Assembly (NCBI GenBank): GCA_021030915.1
Contig: JAGEMR010000142.1
Span: forward strand, 1-64,000
DNA length: 64,000 nt
Reading direction: 5' to 3'
Source of the DNA: Astrothelium macrocarpum
Lineage: Eukaryota; Ascomycota; Dothideomycetes; Trypetheliales; Trypetheliaceae
Part shown: positions 1-10,944 of the stretch, one piece after another
Layout: the number at the start of each line of letters is the position of its first letter
Position numbering within the stretch: position 1 is the first letter of the stretch
Translations under genes and position numbers: made by a program
Notes under the pieces: model-generated
Told to the model about the DNA's origin: nothing
Seen by the model: the letters and a program-made list of their open reading frames with translations, nothing else
Database searches by the model: none

Positions 1-669
1 TGTACGAAATGGTGGAGTTGAACGAATTTCGAGGTGTGCACACAGCGGTCACGTGCACACAGCCGAGAAAACCCCTAGCTGCTACCTCATAGCTAGATAT
101 TAGTTCATCAGCAATACCAATCCATCTTATTGTTCACATAAGCTGCCCTGACACTCGCAGATATTGTACAATAGAACAACCCACACCCATCCGACCTCAC
201 CAAAATATGCTGAGTCTTTCCACCTTCATATGTGCTTGCAGCGACGGCGTTCTGCCAGTGATACTCAAGCGAAACACAGGTTTCGAACTTGGTGTTTCAT
301 ATCATGCTAGCTGGTCGTCCACTGCCATGCCTCACTATGGTCGAGACCTACCCACCCACTCCATTCTACTTTATACCTCTCCTATCTCGCCTTATTCCTT
401 TCAAGGGTCTGCTACTAGACATCGGGCCGGCACCTGGTGCGAATCGGTTGTGGTGAGCTCGAGAAGCATAAGGACGTAATGGGCTTTCGGCGCCTATTTT
501 GCTCAGTCAATGGCGGTACCAACGGCAGGTCTACGGAGCTTAAGGGTGATACAATAGTGTATAGCTATCTCACGGACATTATTAAGGATATGATCGTGCG
601 TTGCACCGCATCTCGAAGTTGTATGATAGTTGTGTGGAAAGCTGATTGCGGTGTCAAGGCTGCACACAT
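1..669. other. normal-GC flank without a recognisable gene
   Basis: Composition is balanced and unlike the AT-rich DNA that follows. The open frames (up to about 100 codons) overlap each other on both strands and none gives a protein I recognise. The stretch ends at the TA duplicated by the transposon that begins at 672, so it is host sequence on the left side of that insertion. It may be intergenic or an eroded gene. Confidence 0.5.
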
Positions 670-762
670 TAGGAGTTTTCACCACGACCCGGACGGTCCC
701 GGGACCCGGACACCTCAAATTTTGGCCAACTCCATAATTTGAATACGAATTACACCACCAAT

Positions 763-2913
763 ATGGATCCAATGGAAAAAGCAATCGCAATAGTAAATAC
801 GTAGGAATTTTCTAATTATATTCAAATAATAAAAAGATTTGAAATTAATCGTTTAACGTTATCGCGTTATTATAGGAGTATTCACAGGTTTATAAAAGAA
901 ATTCATCAAAATGGATTAACAAAATTTTCAATATAATAAAAAAAGATATTAATTTAATAGATCAATATATTTACGGTCTGTGATATTCCATTTACGGTAC
1001 AAATGATTCGAAATTTTATTATTAATATTGATAAAAAAAAAATAGAAAAAAATTGAATAATTCGTTTTATATAATATCATCAGTCATAATTAAAATCAGA
1101 ATTTTTTATTTCATTTAATTTTATTCGAAAGAAAATAGATAATTATATTCAGATTCTGTTGAATACAGGCTCTAAGATGGTGCAGTGGAAGTAAGGACAC
1201 TCAGGATAACGCTCACAGAGCTACTGTAGAAGGAACTGCCAACTGTATTGCTTGCTGGTGTGCTAGCTAGTGAGTTGATAGATACAGATAAGAAGAGACA
1301 AGAGAAGGGGATGAAATATCCTTCTCCTGACGCTAGTCCTCATCAGGAACAATAAGCGGATATTGTCCTCTCAGCCTGCATATTCTTAACAGATTCAATT
1401 ATATTTTGAAAGAATATAAATTATTAAATAATATTATTTCGTAATTAATAATTTAATAAATACGTTTTAAAATTATTTAATATAAAATTTTATCATAAAA
1501 TATATATAATATGAATAAGAAAGATTTCGTTATGGGTCAAATTTTTATCCATCGCCGTATATTTAATAAAATAATTTATAAATGAGGTCTTCTCAAAGAA
1601 ATAGATATAAATGGTTCTCGTTCGTGAATTATTATATTCGTTATTATTTATATGGATGATGAAATTTTACCTTTTTCATTCATTTACAATATATAATCCA
1701 ATATTGTATAAAATTCATAATTTCAATATATGAATAGCATTATTCATAAATACAATTTTATTTCATTTATTTCAGATTGGATGAATAATGAGATTGGATT
1801 GGTCTGGTTGAAAGAAATATTCGATAAAAACATCAAAAATAAAATTAATAATGGCCTCAAATAGAAATTATTTATATTAGATAATCATGGATTTCATTTT
1901 ATTATGAATTTTTTGAATTATTATTATAAAAAGCGAATTTTGATGATTATATATTCTTCTCATTCTATTTATCGTTTTTAATTATTGGATATGAATTTAT
2001 TTAAATCATTAATAGAATATTATAATACTGGATTAAATGAATGAATTTAATAAATATAAAATTTAATTATTATAAAAAAGGCTGATTTTTTCTAATATTT
2101 TGGATAATATATTAGTGAATTTTTATATCAAAAAATATCGTAAATGAATGGTTTAAAACAGAATTTTAACCGTTCGATTTTTTGATAATATTCGATCAAA
2201 TCAATATTATAGATTTTTTAAAATAGATCGAATATTCTTTTAATTCTAATTTTTCAATTATTATATCTATAAGATATTGGAGATAATTTTGAAATAAATT
2301 CAATATCGAATTATAACCAATTATATAAAAGGAAATTGATAAATTTATAATATAGAATTTGAAATAAAATATAAAGAATGACCTTTTCAGAATAGAATTT
2401 TCGAATTTTAAAAAAATAGTTTAAATTCAGAAATATCATAAAAATCGCCGAAAATAATTAAAAATATCTTTTCAATTCGATGGAATTATATTCTATATTT
2501 CTAATAAAATCATATTTGTTCATGAATTATAATAATAATAGGAAAAGATAGAATAATTTAAAAAGGAATAAAAGGAGATTCAGAAGATTCAATAATAGAC
2601 TAATAAATAAATTGAAATTGAACGTAAGACAGAACGAAAACGCGACCGATAAAAAGTTCAATAATGGCGGAAAAAGGAATGAATTGTTCAGATATAACAG
2701 AAACAGAAGACTGCTGAATAGCGAATAACAAATAGGCAATTAAAGATAGAAATACGTCAAAATAAATAGAAACGGCGGAAATAATAGAAAATATCAAAAA
2801 AGATTCAGAATATTATATATATAAATGAAGAGTATATTAATAAAATGGAAACATTTTTTAATCGAAATTATTTATAACAAATAAAACGAATTTTATAACG
2901 TTTTTTAAATTAA
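763..2913 (+). pseudogene. Fot1-like transposase, RIP-inactivated
   Basis: The start ATG sits in the same context as in the less damaged copy at 15 kb, and the reading opens MDPMEKAIAIVNT before the first stop. The helix-turn-helix region (TLSRYYRSIHRF), a decayed NMDEKGF-type motif near 1510, and a catalytic ILDNHGFH motif near 1880 (usual form ILDGHGSH) can be followed with many in-frame stops. The C-terminal part is rich in Lys, Arg, Asn and Gln, as in the coiled-coil tail of the 15-kb copy. A solo LTR splits the middle. The end is set by alignment with the 15-kb copy. It is not expressible. Confidence 0.85.
1157..1391 (-). mobile_element. solo LTR of a Ty1/copia retrotransposon
   Basis: A 235-bp sequence running TGTTGAATACAGG to TATTCTTAACA on the plus strand, with 5-bp target duplications GATTC at 1152-1156 and 1392-1396. 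It is nearly the same as the LTR at 61322-61556, which adjoins copia coding sequence on the minus strand; hence the strand. No internal sequence remains, so it is an LTR-LTR recombination product. GC is normal although it lies inside AT-rich decayed DNA. Either it arrived after the host element was mutated, or it is too short for RIP. Confidence 0.95.
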
Positions 2914-3247
2914 ATTAATTACATCAAATAAAGCGTATAAATTTGTATTATTGATTTAATTTATATGATCTTAATATTTATTATTATTGTTGAGATAATC
3001 TAATTTGAACGTGTGGTGATGAGAACGAGTTTGGTGTCCGGGTCCCGGGATCGTCCGGGTCGTGGTGAAAACTCCTAGTTGGTTAAATAAGCGCCGGGGC
3101 CTTTCAGAATAAATACTCTGCACAGCCACAGCCCTTACGGGTATTACAAATAAATTACAGAGTAATAATTATGTGGAGCGCGGGGTCGTTCTATACTAAC
3201 CAAAATAGGTTGATTGGAAGTACTGATCAGGGTGGCAGCCTTACATG

Positions 3248-3310
3248 CCCCTCATAGGCCAGCGTGACCTGAAAGGGTGTAGGAATAAAACAAACAAACA
3301 AAACAAACAA
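3248..3310 (+). mobile_element. extremely 5'-truncated LINE 3' end with AAAC-type tail
   Basis: About 45 bp of 3' untranslated sequence ending AATAAA is followed by a run of AAAC/AAAAC units. The 13-bp GCAGCCTTACATG lies directly before (3235-3247) and after it (3311-3323), a target-site duplication typical of target-primed reverse transcription. The same 3' sequence and tail, on the minus strand, ends the Tad-like LINE at 42.6 kb, which identifies the source family. The surrounding 3078-3507 has normal GC and no gene I recognise. Confidence 0.93.
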
Positions 3311-3509
3311 GCAGCCTTACATGAATTTACGCGCGACAGCAGGCACAAAGCTAATACTAACTTCCTATGATTATGATAGACTTTAAGTTTTGGGTAGAGA
3401 CTATGCATGTGGTTTATAGAGTGGTAAAAGTCTAATAGTAGTGCTGTGGGAAAGAAAGTCTGTTACAATACAGAAAGAGGCTCTCTGCGAACCAGACGAA
3501 AAGGTAATA

Positions 3510-5386
3510 GAGTCTCCCACGGTGGGTTGGCGCACACCACCGGTTGGCGCACGCTGTACATGCGCTCCGCATATGTTCAGTCTACGCTTCGCATGCAATC
3601 AACCATGGCAATTCAAAATTCTTCAAAAAATACAGAATTTGAAGAAAAAATACAAACTATTCTTATCGCATTTTCTGAAAATCCATTTTTATCAATTCGT
3701 GAAACTGCATGTATATTCAAAGTCTCTAATACGACGCTAAGACGCAGATGAAATGGCGGTATTTCGCAAATAATAACCAACGAAATATAACAATTTTTAA
3801 CAAATTCTGAAGAATCAACTTTAATTCATTGGATTAAACAATATATTATTATAAGAATTTCTATTATACGTTCGTTATTGTGTGAATTTGTAGAATTCTT
3901 ACGAATTAAATATATTTATCACACGTCTTATCTGCGCCTAATATATCTCAATTTTGAATCAATTGGCGCTAATTAAACTGATCGTTTTTTCAAACGATAT
4001 TCTGAGATTAATAATATGTATATTCGTCAATTAGAATCGGCTCATATGAATGGCGTAACTGAAGAGATTATAAATCGCTAATTCAATATAATTAAAACGT
4101 AATACAAAAAATATATATATAATATTATAAATATTTGAAATATAGACGAATCAGGATTTGATATTGATGAAGAATAATCATTGAAGGTATTAATTCATTT
4201 TGATGTAAAAAAAAGACAAAAAATTATAATAAATAAATAAGAATGGATATCTGTGATTGAATGTATTAATATTACAAATGATGTATTTGCGCCTCTTTTG
4301 ATTTTCAAAGGTATATATATGAATATACGCTAATTTTTCATAGAAATTCTATCAGATTATCATTTCGCAATTAGCAAAAATGGCTGGATATTAAATGAAT
4401 TAGAATTGAAATGGTTGACTGAAATTTTCGATTCTTTGACACGCGAATGTTATACGAATCGCCAGCGTTTACTTATCGCAGATGGCCACGACAGCCATAT
4501 TCAGGCCGATTTCATCATATATTATATGAAAAACAAAATTGATCTCATGATCATACCATCATATTATTCGCATATTCTTTAATCATTTGATATGGATATA
4601 TTTTTTGTATTCAAGCGGTTCTATATATACAAGACAGCTGCGTTCTGCCGGCTCAGTATATAACGTACGCCTAAGACAGAATGGATCAATATATTCATTC
4701 AAACACGTGATATAATTATAATAAAAAAAAATATTTATACTGAATTTCGAGATATAGATTTAATACCTTTAAATTATAAACAAGTCCTCGATAAATTATC
4801 TGTTATATATAAAGCGTCATATACAGGTCCTTTTACACCACCTAATTCAGCCATTCTGGATCTTTTATTATTAAAGAATTCTTCTCTAAAAACTATTGGA
4901 TTTAATAAATCAAATAAAAAATTCATAGAAATTTTAAAAAGAAATAGTATAATTGATTCGCCGATGAAGTGATATATTGAACGCATAACCCGCCTATACG
5001 AATCGCAGAATATTATAATTGCAATTATGGTTAAATAATTGGCAGATCAATCAAAATTTTTTGATAAACGAAAGCACAATATTAAGAATAAAAGAATCGA
5101 ATTAGATGGTGTTAATATTTATATAAATACAAATATATTATGTATTATACGCGCATCAGAGGCCAAATCGTATACAAAACACTATCGTGGACGGCCATTT
5201 AAAACTGCATCCAAGAAAGAAATGCTAGAAGAGATAAATTATGTATCTAGTGATTCATCTGAGTATTCAGATTTGGATTTAGAGATGTGGTTGCGCAGCG
5301 TAGATTGATCGTATGCGGAACATGCGCTGAGCGCATGTACAGCGTGCGCCAACCGGTGGTGTGCGCCAACCCACCGTGGGAGACTC
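3510..5386 (+). mobile_element. pogo-like DNA transposon, second family (element B1)
   Basis: Inverted repeats of about 55 bp starting GAGTCTCCCACGGTGGG; TA duplicated at 3508-3509 and 5387-5388. GGTTGGCGCAC is repeated 17 bp apart within each end. The length, 1877 bp, is identical to the sister element at 45.1 kb. The interior is moderately AT-enriched and keeps longer open stretches than element A, so RIP was lighter here. Confidence 0.95.
3605..5308 (+). pseudogene. pogo-like transposase, RIP-damaged
   Basis: The reading starts MAIQNSSKNTEFEEK and keeps a psq/CENP-B-type helix-turn-helix (LSIRETACIFKVSNTTLRRR). The first catalytic region reads NIDESGFDID near 4145 and the second LLIADGHDSH near 4470, followed by MDIFFVFKRF, as in DDE pogo transposases. 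Stops interrupt it mostly at expected Gln or Trp positions. The last 90 codons are open and end in an acidic SSDSSEYSDLDLEMWL tail. The sister copy at 45.2 kb is colinear throughout. Other upstream ATGs exist; this one aligns best with the sister copy. Confidence 0.88.
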
Positions 5387-5388
5387 TA

Positions 5389-5565
5389 CTACTAAAGCAA
5401 AAAATTACCATATAACTAGTTTTCTATTTATAAATTTATTAAAGATGAGGTCTATTCTCAAAAAATCTGTTATTTTAAAAATAGGTATCTTGCTTGGATA
5501 TATGAATAATTATAATAACATAAAGGCGTATGAGAAGGTGGTTTAAATTTACAATAAAGCGGTCC
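5389..5565. other. spacer downstream of the NLR gene
   Basis: AT-rich sequence between the transposon at 3.5 kb and the 3' end of the HET-NACHT-WD40 gene. It should hold that gene's 3' untranslated region and terminator, but I see no clear signal. Confidence 0.4.
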
Positions 5566-8500
5566 TTATAACAATAATCTAATACTGTCCAGATACTGAA
5601 TATCAAAATAGAAAAAGCTTATCCGACCGGAACCGTGGCCAAGGAAAATCTTTTGTCCTTTTACAGCGGAACATTGTGCACGATATTCTGCAGGTAGCCA
5701 AAGCAGCTTCTGCGACCGATATAAGATCCACTTATAAGATACAGACAGGCGTACTTGTTCTTTGATTTTGTGTAAAGTTATATCTGAAGGATGTAAGCCA
5801 AGAGCGAAAAGACCTCTGTCTGTGATCAAATATGAGCCGTCTGGTGCAAATGCGACCGACCTGGCCCAATCACTGTGGCCCTCGAGGGTCTGTAGCAGTA
5901 CTTCTGGTTCAATATCCCAGAACCGGACTGTGTGGTCCTCAAAGGTCTGTATTAGTGCTCCTGATTCAACGTCCCAAAGCCGGATAGTCTCATCCTTTGA
6001 AGCAGACGCTAGCCGCTTGCCGTCTGGTGCGAATACGACTGACCTAACTTCATCACTGTGGCCCTTGAGGATCCGTAACAATGCTCCTGATTTAGTATCC
6101 CACAATCGGATGGTGTAATCCCACGAAGCAGATGCCAACCATTTACCATCCGGTGCGAAGGCGACCGACCAGACAGGATCACTGTGGCCCTCGAAGATCT
6201 GTATTAATGCTCCTAATTCAACGTCCCAAAGCCGGATAGTATGATCCCCTGAAGCAGACGCCAACTGCTTGCCGTCTGGTGCGAATATAACAAACCCAAC
6301 CCAATGACTGTGGCCCTCGAGCGTCTGCAGCGGTGTTCCTGACTCAGCGTCCCAGAGCCGGACAGTCATATCACTTGAAGCAGACGCCAGCCGCTTGCCG
6401 TCCGGTGCGAGCGTGATCGAATTGACAGTATCACTGTGGCCATCGAGCGTCTGCAGCGGTATTTCTAATTTAGCGTCCCAGAGCCGGACAGTCATATCCT
6501 CTGAAGCAGACGCCAGTAGCTTGCCATCTGGTGCAAACGCGACCGACCTAACCCAACCACCATGGCCCTCGAGCGTTTGCAGCGGTGCTCCTGACTCAGC
6601 GTCCCAGAGCTGAACGATCCCATTACTGAAACCAGATGCCAGCCGCTTGCCGTCCGGTGCAAACGTGACCGAGACAACTTCATGATTGTGGCCATCTAGA
6701 GTCTGTAACAGTGCTCCTGATTCAACGTCCCAAAGTCGGATAGTCTCATCCTTTGAAGCAGACGCTAGCCGTTTGCTATCCGGTGTGAATACGACTGACC
6801 AGATAGAATTATCGTGGCTCTTGAGAGTTTGTAGTAGTACTCCTGATTTAATATCCCAAAACCGGATAGTGTGATCCCACGAAGCAGAGACCAGCTGTTT
6901 GCCGTCTGGCGCGAACATAACCGAGGTAACTTCATCATTGTGGCCCTCGAGGGCCTGTAGCAGTGCTCCCGACTCAGCATTCCAGAGCCAGATAATCCTA
7001 TTAGACGAAGCAGATGCCAGCCGCTTGCCGTCTGGTGCGAATACGACTGACCAGAAACGATCATTATAACCCTCGAGGGTCTGTAATAATATTCCTGATT
7101 CAATATCCCAGAACCGGACGGTGTGGTCCCACGAAGCAGATGCCAGCCGCTTATCATTTGGTGCGAATGTGATTGAGGTAATTATATTATTGTGGCCCTC
7201 GAGAGTCTGTAGTAGTGCTCCCGATTCGACATCCCAGAACTGGATAGTTTCATCCTCTGAAGCAGATGCTAATCGCTTGCCGTCCGATGTGAACGCGACT
7301 GACCAGACTCCACTATCGTGGCCCTCGAGCGTCTGCAAGCACGCACTCCAACTATCTCGTACGGTTGGCTTTATTGTGATGCACGGCTCTTCTTCTTTGA
7401 AAACACCTCTGGTTAGGCTGCGGACTGGACTAAATATGAGTGCAGATGAATATGTCTGAAGAGGACTTTTCTCTATCGCTGATCCGTGATACATAATAAA
7501 TCGACGCATGTCTCGAACAACCTCAATTAATTGAGTTGCATCTGTTTGTCTCTAACATTAGATTAGTATTAATTTTATTTAGATAATATATTTAGTTCGA
7601 GATTTACCTGAGTCAAAGTTTCCAATTTTGCCATTTGAAAAATGCCATTCGTTATACTTTTACACAAGCTAAGAGCTTCAAGCCAGTAAAGGTATTTCTC
7701 TCTCAAAAATGCATCAACAACACCACCATCTTGTAGATCAATTTTATAATTTATATAACCTTGAGACTCTGACTCATAAAGGTGATCTACCCAGTAGATG
7801 CATGAATAGCGTAGCGCTATTAATGGGTCTGGATTTGGCTGCTTGACCTCATCGATTGAACATCCTGGGGCACGTAGTCCGTATAAGTCGCGTCGCAGCG
7901 TTTTAGACATAACTTGAAGAGACCTCAAAGCAATATTGTGGTGGGTATATGAATTTCCGTAAGGAAAGATTCTGGCGGACGCTGTATTCAGCAGGTAGTC
8001 CTTTGCAGATTGATGCACAAGATAGATAACATCGTCACGAGTAGTAAGAAACGACCCACAAAGGTTTATGATCTCCGCCAACCACTCGAGGTTTTGGATA
8101 ATGTCATCAGGTATATCGGCTATAGAAGCGAGCTCTTTTAATGTGACTGGTCGGTATACGCTGGCGGTCACGGCGAGTATCCTCTTACAAAGTTCCACAT
8201 CGTCAGATTTGTCAATTTGATCCATCATTCGCCCGTAGAGAGCATCTAATCCCGGCGGAAAATCGTTTAATTTGGCAGAGACGTTCCATGGTTTGACATT
8301 CTTTAGATTCTGATATACCAAGGCCACCCAGAGAAAAGTGCTATCTGCATTTGATGACAGATAGTGTAAGATAATATCTTTTGTCGTATTGTCATACTTC
8401 TTCCTTCTAGCTAGCTGGCGCACCTTGTATTGGATATAAGTGCTCACGGCCTTAGAAATAAAATCTGCATTGAGCTCGAGACATAATTTTACTTTGCTTT

Positions 8501-9866
8501 TGGCCGTCTCTAGCCGCTCTTCAATTGGGGGCCAGTTGCGACTAGAGACCAGCCACTTGACATGAGGGGATAACAACGACTTTTGCGTAAGAAAATCTAG
8601 CAGTTTCGATTGATCTTCTAAACACTCATCAAGTGCGTCGATGATTAAATAAGTGCTCTTTAAGCTCGGGTCCTGTAGTACGTCTGTGAAAATTTCGGAC
8701 AGAGCAACCCAAGCATTGGCATCTTCAAAGAGAGTTTTACCTGTCTGATCATACCGCTGCTGAATATGGGTAACCAGCGATGGTTGCTGATCGATGAGCA
8801 AGTACAGAAGACCTCGAAGGACAGCTTTGGCGTTATTGATCCGCAAGTCTGTAGCTTGACAAAAGAAGAAGGATACGGAATGTGGTCTAGTTGTTAATTT
8901 CTTTAGCTCGTTGACAATTCCACAGAGTAGCATTGTCTTGCCCTTGCCAGGATCGCCTTTGATCCATAACAGCTGGCTCTGAGGGACATCACGCCATCGT
9001 TGGAAGTCGCTATTCTCCAGAATCCAGTAATATGAATCCGCTAAAAGGCCCCCCTTGGTCTCTTCGATACGTGTTTTATCATCGCGAGGGTCAGTAACCC
9101 GTAGGTCCCGCAAACACTCTTTGTCTTTTACGATATTATCGATCTCCTTCTTCAGCCGTCTATATGCACACTCTCTCCCCTCTCCATATATCACCGGCAT
9201 TGAAACTCCAAATACACCAAAAAGACAATATACCCAATCTTCTTCACGTGTTGTCTGACGGTGCTTTGCCCAGTCAAATTTCTCATCGGTACTAAACTGA
9301 GAGAGCGCCTTCCCCCGAAGGGCCGAAATGGGTATTTTGGTAATTTGATAAACCTGCTGCTCAAGAGACTGTTTGTCACCAAGTCGGCGTTTGTCTCGTG
9401 AGAAGAACTCGACTGAACCAGGAGCGAGCAGTTCTTGAAGTGTCCACCCTCGGAAGAACCATTTACTTGCCCGAAAATCCTGTTCCCATATATCCTGCAC
9501 ATTCTTATTCTCCCATCTTCTTTTTCTTGTAGATACATCAGAAAGATAGACATAGCACTTCTCAGCACGAGAATACCAGCGAAACATCGAATTGAGTGAT
9601 TCGTTTAGCTCGGCATCACTTGATTTCTTGATACAACAGCTATCCACCCAGAAGAATTGCAGGCCATCTCTAGCTGCCTGATCGCCACAGAATTTGATCT
9701 TCTCATACCCTTCTTTGCTTCGAAATGACCCATCAACTATATCCTCAAAGGTGACCTCTTGGCTGCCCCATCTATGTGAGAGAATAGCATAGCGAGGTAT
9801 CGCATTATGAAGGAGGTTCTCGGTTAGGCGGAAGTTCCCATTCGGTAGGACTTCTAAGAGGCGCAT
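5566..9866 (-). CDS. HET-NACHT-WD40 (HNWD/HET-E type) STAND protein
   Basis: Two exons, 9866-7608 and 7551-5566, give 1414 residues. The intron is 56 bp (GTAAAT..TTAG, internal ACTAAT-type branch sites) and is phase 0. Residues about 24-240 form a HET domain (YAILSHRWG at 26-34, FFWVDSCCI at 71-79, FRGWTLQELLAPG at 138-150). A NACHT P-loop NTPase follows: Walker A GDPGKGKT 304-311, Walker B LIIDALDE 407-414. From about residue 825 come eleven 42-residue WD repeats, one shortened repeat and a final partial one. In Podospora this architecture (het-e, het-d, het-r) makes allorecognition receptors: the WD platform senses a partner, NACHT oligomerises, HET triggers cell death. The ligand here is unknown. 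No frameshift or premature stop is seen, unlike every other large gene in the window. Without the intron the frame stops ten codons past the donor. Confidence 0.95.
5821..7338 (-). repeat. tandem WD40 repeat array, 126-bp units
   Basis: Eleven units of exactly 126 bp each encode about 42 residues around LQTLEGHxxxVxSVxFAPDG and end in WD. Units share most residues and differ mainly at the surface positions known to vary in HNWD proteins. The twelfth unit (about 5896-5952) is only 19 codons: its start IQTFE runs directly into the HTVRFWD of the unit's second half, so 23 codons were lost in frame. A terminal partial unit follows. Such arrays exchange and convert units and can themselves be RIP targets. 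Confidence 0.92.
7552..7607 (-). other. intron of the HET-NACHT-WD40 gene
   Basis: The donor GTAAAT follows ...ETLTQ and the acceptor TTAG precedes RQTDATQLIEVV. Phase is 0 on both sides; 56 bp suits a fungal intron. A second AG ten bases further into the exon (ACAG) would break the frame, so the first is chosen. Splicing joins the NACHT part to the helical linker that in HNWD proteins leads to the WD domain. Confidence 0.85.
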
Positions 9867-10944
9867 TGGGCGGTGATGAGGCTTTCATGAGCAGACTTTG
9901 GATGATGGCTCGAATTCGATAGCAACAACGATGTTGTTAGACGTAGGAATTTAGGAATTTAGGAATTCGGTGGCGTTGGGATATGAGCACAAATCCGCTG
10001 TGGAGACTAAGCAATATGGTAGGGTCCCCGAAAGCATATGTCCCGGCTAGACGTCGGAAAGATACATACGAGCGGGCGAGGATGATGGTGCTATAAAGCA
10101 GTAGGAGAGAAAGGAGTGTGTAGAAACATCTGCAGAGTCTTGTACAGGCACCTAGCTGTCTCGGTCTACGTTAACCGTGCTATGGCAATATTGATCAGAA
10201 GAGAAAGGTAGTGGCCCCTTGCAACGATAAACAAGTGAGAGGCTGCGCGATACGTAAGTAGGTGCCTCCTCAGCCTTGCGCTCGACGGCCCCTGGCAAGC
10301 GACAACGCGCGTACTTGAGAAGCTGGTCAAAAAAGCAAATATATTTTGCTGTCGCTACTTCGAGATACGATGACTTGCTCGCTGCTAATGTCTCAAACTG
10401 CTAGTAAAGTACTCTGTAGAATTAATAAGCCATAAGAAAGCGTCCGTGATGGTCTGTGTCTTGAATAGCGTATCTCGGCCGTAAATAAAAATTTAATTGC
10501 GCTGTCATACAGTCGACTTTTGGCGTAAAATCTCAACCCTGCCGACCATACAAGCGGAAGTAACACTGATTTATCTGTCTGCTTTATATACGCTCTTGCC
10601 TTTGTCTGTACAGTCTACTGTAACTTTTTTGATCTACACTTGATTATAGATTTTTGCTTTTTGTTACTCTGTGACGCGCGAGTAAATGCAACATTTGATT
10701 GGTGGCTATATTAAGGTGGACACTCTCGGCAGTTGTAGGTCCCGACGAAGAGGCCCCCAGGTTGAAGAGTCTTTCTCTCAATTCCGATCTTCTATGATCT
10801 ATCTATCAGCCAACTATCTCTTTATAAGCCATTCATAAAACCTTATATAGCCACTACAGGCTCGTATTTATTCGACTGCCCTTACAAAAGTCTTTTATCA
10901 ATTGCTAATAGAAAACAACGCTTAGTTATATATCCCACATTATC
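9867..10944. other. upstream region of the NLR gene, no gene seen
   Basis: Normal-GC intergenic DNA holding the presumed promoter of the HET-NACHT-WD40 gene. An 8-bp unit AGGAATT(T/C) is repeated three times at 9945-9968. I found no convincing coding frame, TATA box or known operator. The right part may contain the left end of the old transposon whose coding region starts near 10945; CACTCTCGG near 10720 recurs inverted near 14690, a weak hint of terminal repeats. Confidence 0.4.

Larger units (their letters stand above)
672..3075 (+). mobile_element. Fot1/pogo-like DNA transposon, RIP-decayed (element A)
   Basis: Terminal inverted repeats of about 43 bp begin GGAGTTTTCACCACGACC at the left; the reverse complement of the right end differs by one base. 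TA is duplicated at 670-671 and 3076-3077. The 9-mer GACCCGGAC occurs at 686-694 and again at 703-711, 17 bp apart. The interior is strongly AT-rich while the ends keep normal GC. Without the solo LTR and its 5-bp target duplication the element is 2164 bp, matching elements at 37.4 kb (2167) and 48.9 kb (2162), so this was a full-length member of one family. Confidence 0.93.

Noticed and set aside
437..790. Overlapping 95-101 codon frames on both strands at the left edge
   Set aside because: They run into or across the transposon's terminal repeat beginning at 672, and neither gives a recognisable protein.
2527..2797. Leu/Phe-rich membrane-protein-like frames on the minus strand (also at 16270-16503 and 38990-39202)
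   Set aside because: All three are the complement of the same Lys/Arg/Gln-rich coiled-coil tail of Fot1-like transposases; the hydrophobicity is an artefact of reading the other strand.
5762..7459. Several 60-130 codon frames inside the WD repeat region
   Set aside because: Repeated shadow frames of the 126-bp WD units on the opposite strand or in other phases.
7575..9866. HET-NACHT protein as a separate 763-residue gene beside a separate WD40 gene
   Set aside because: A phase-0 GT..AG intron joins the two, and the fused architecture is that of known HNWD proteins.
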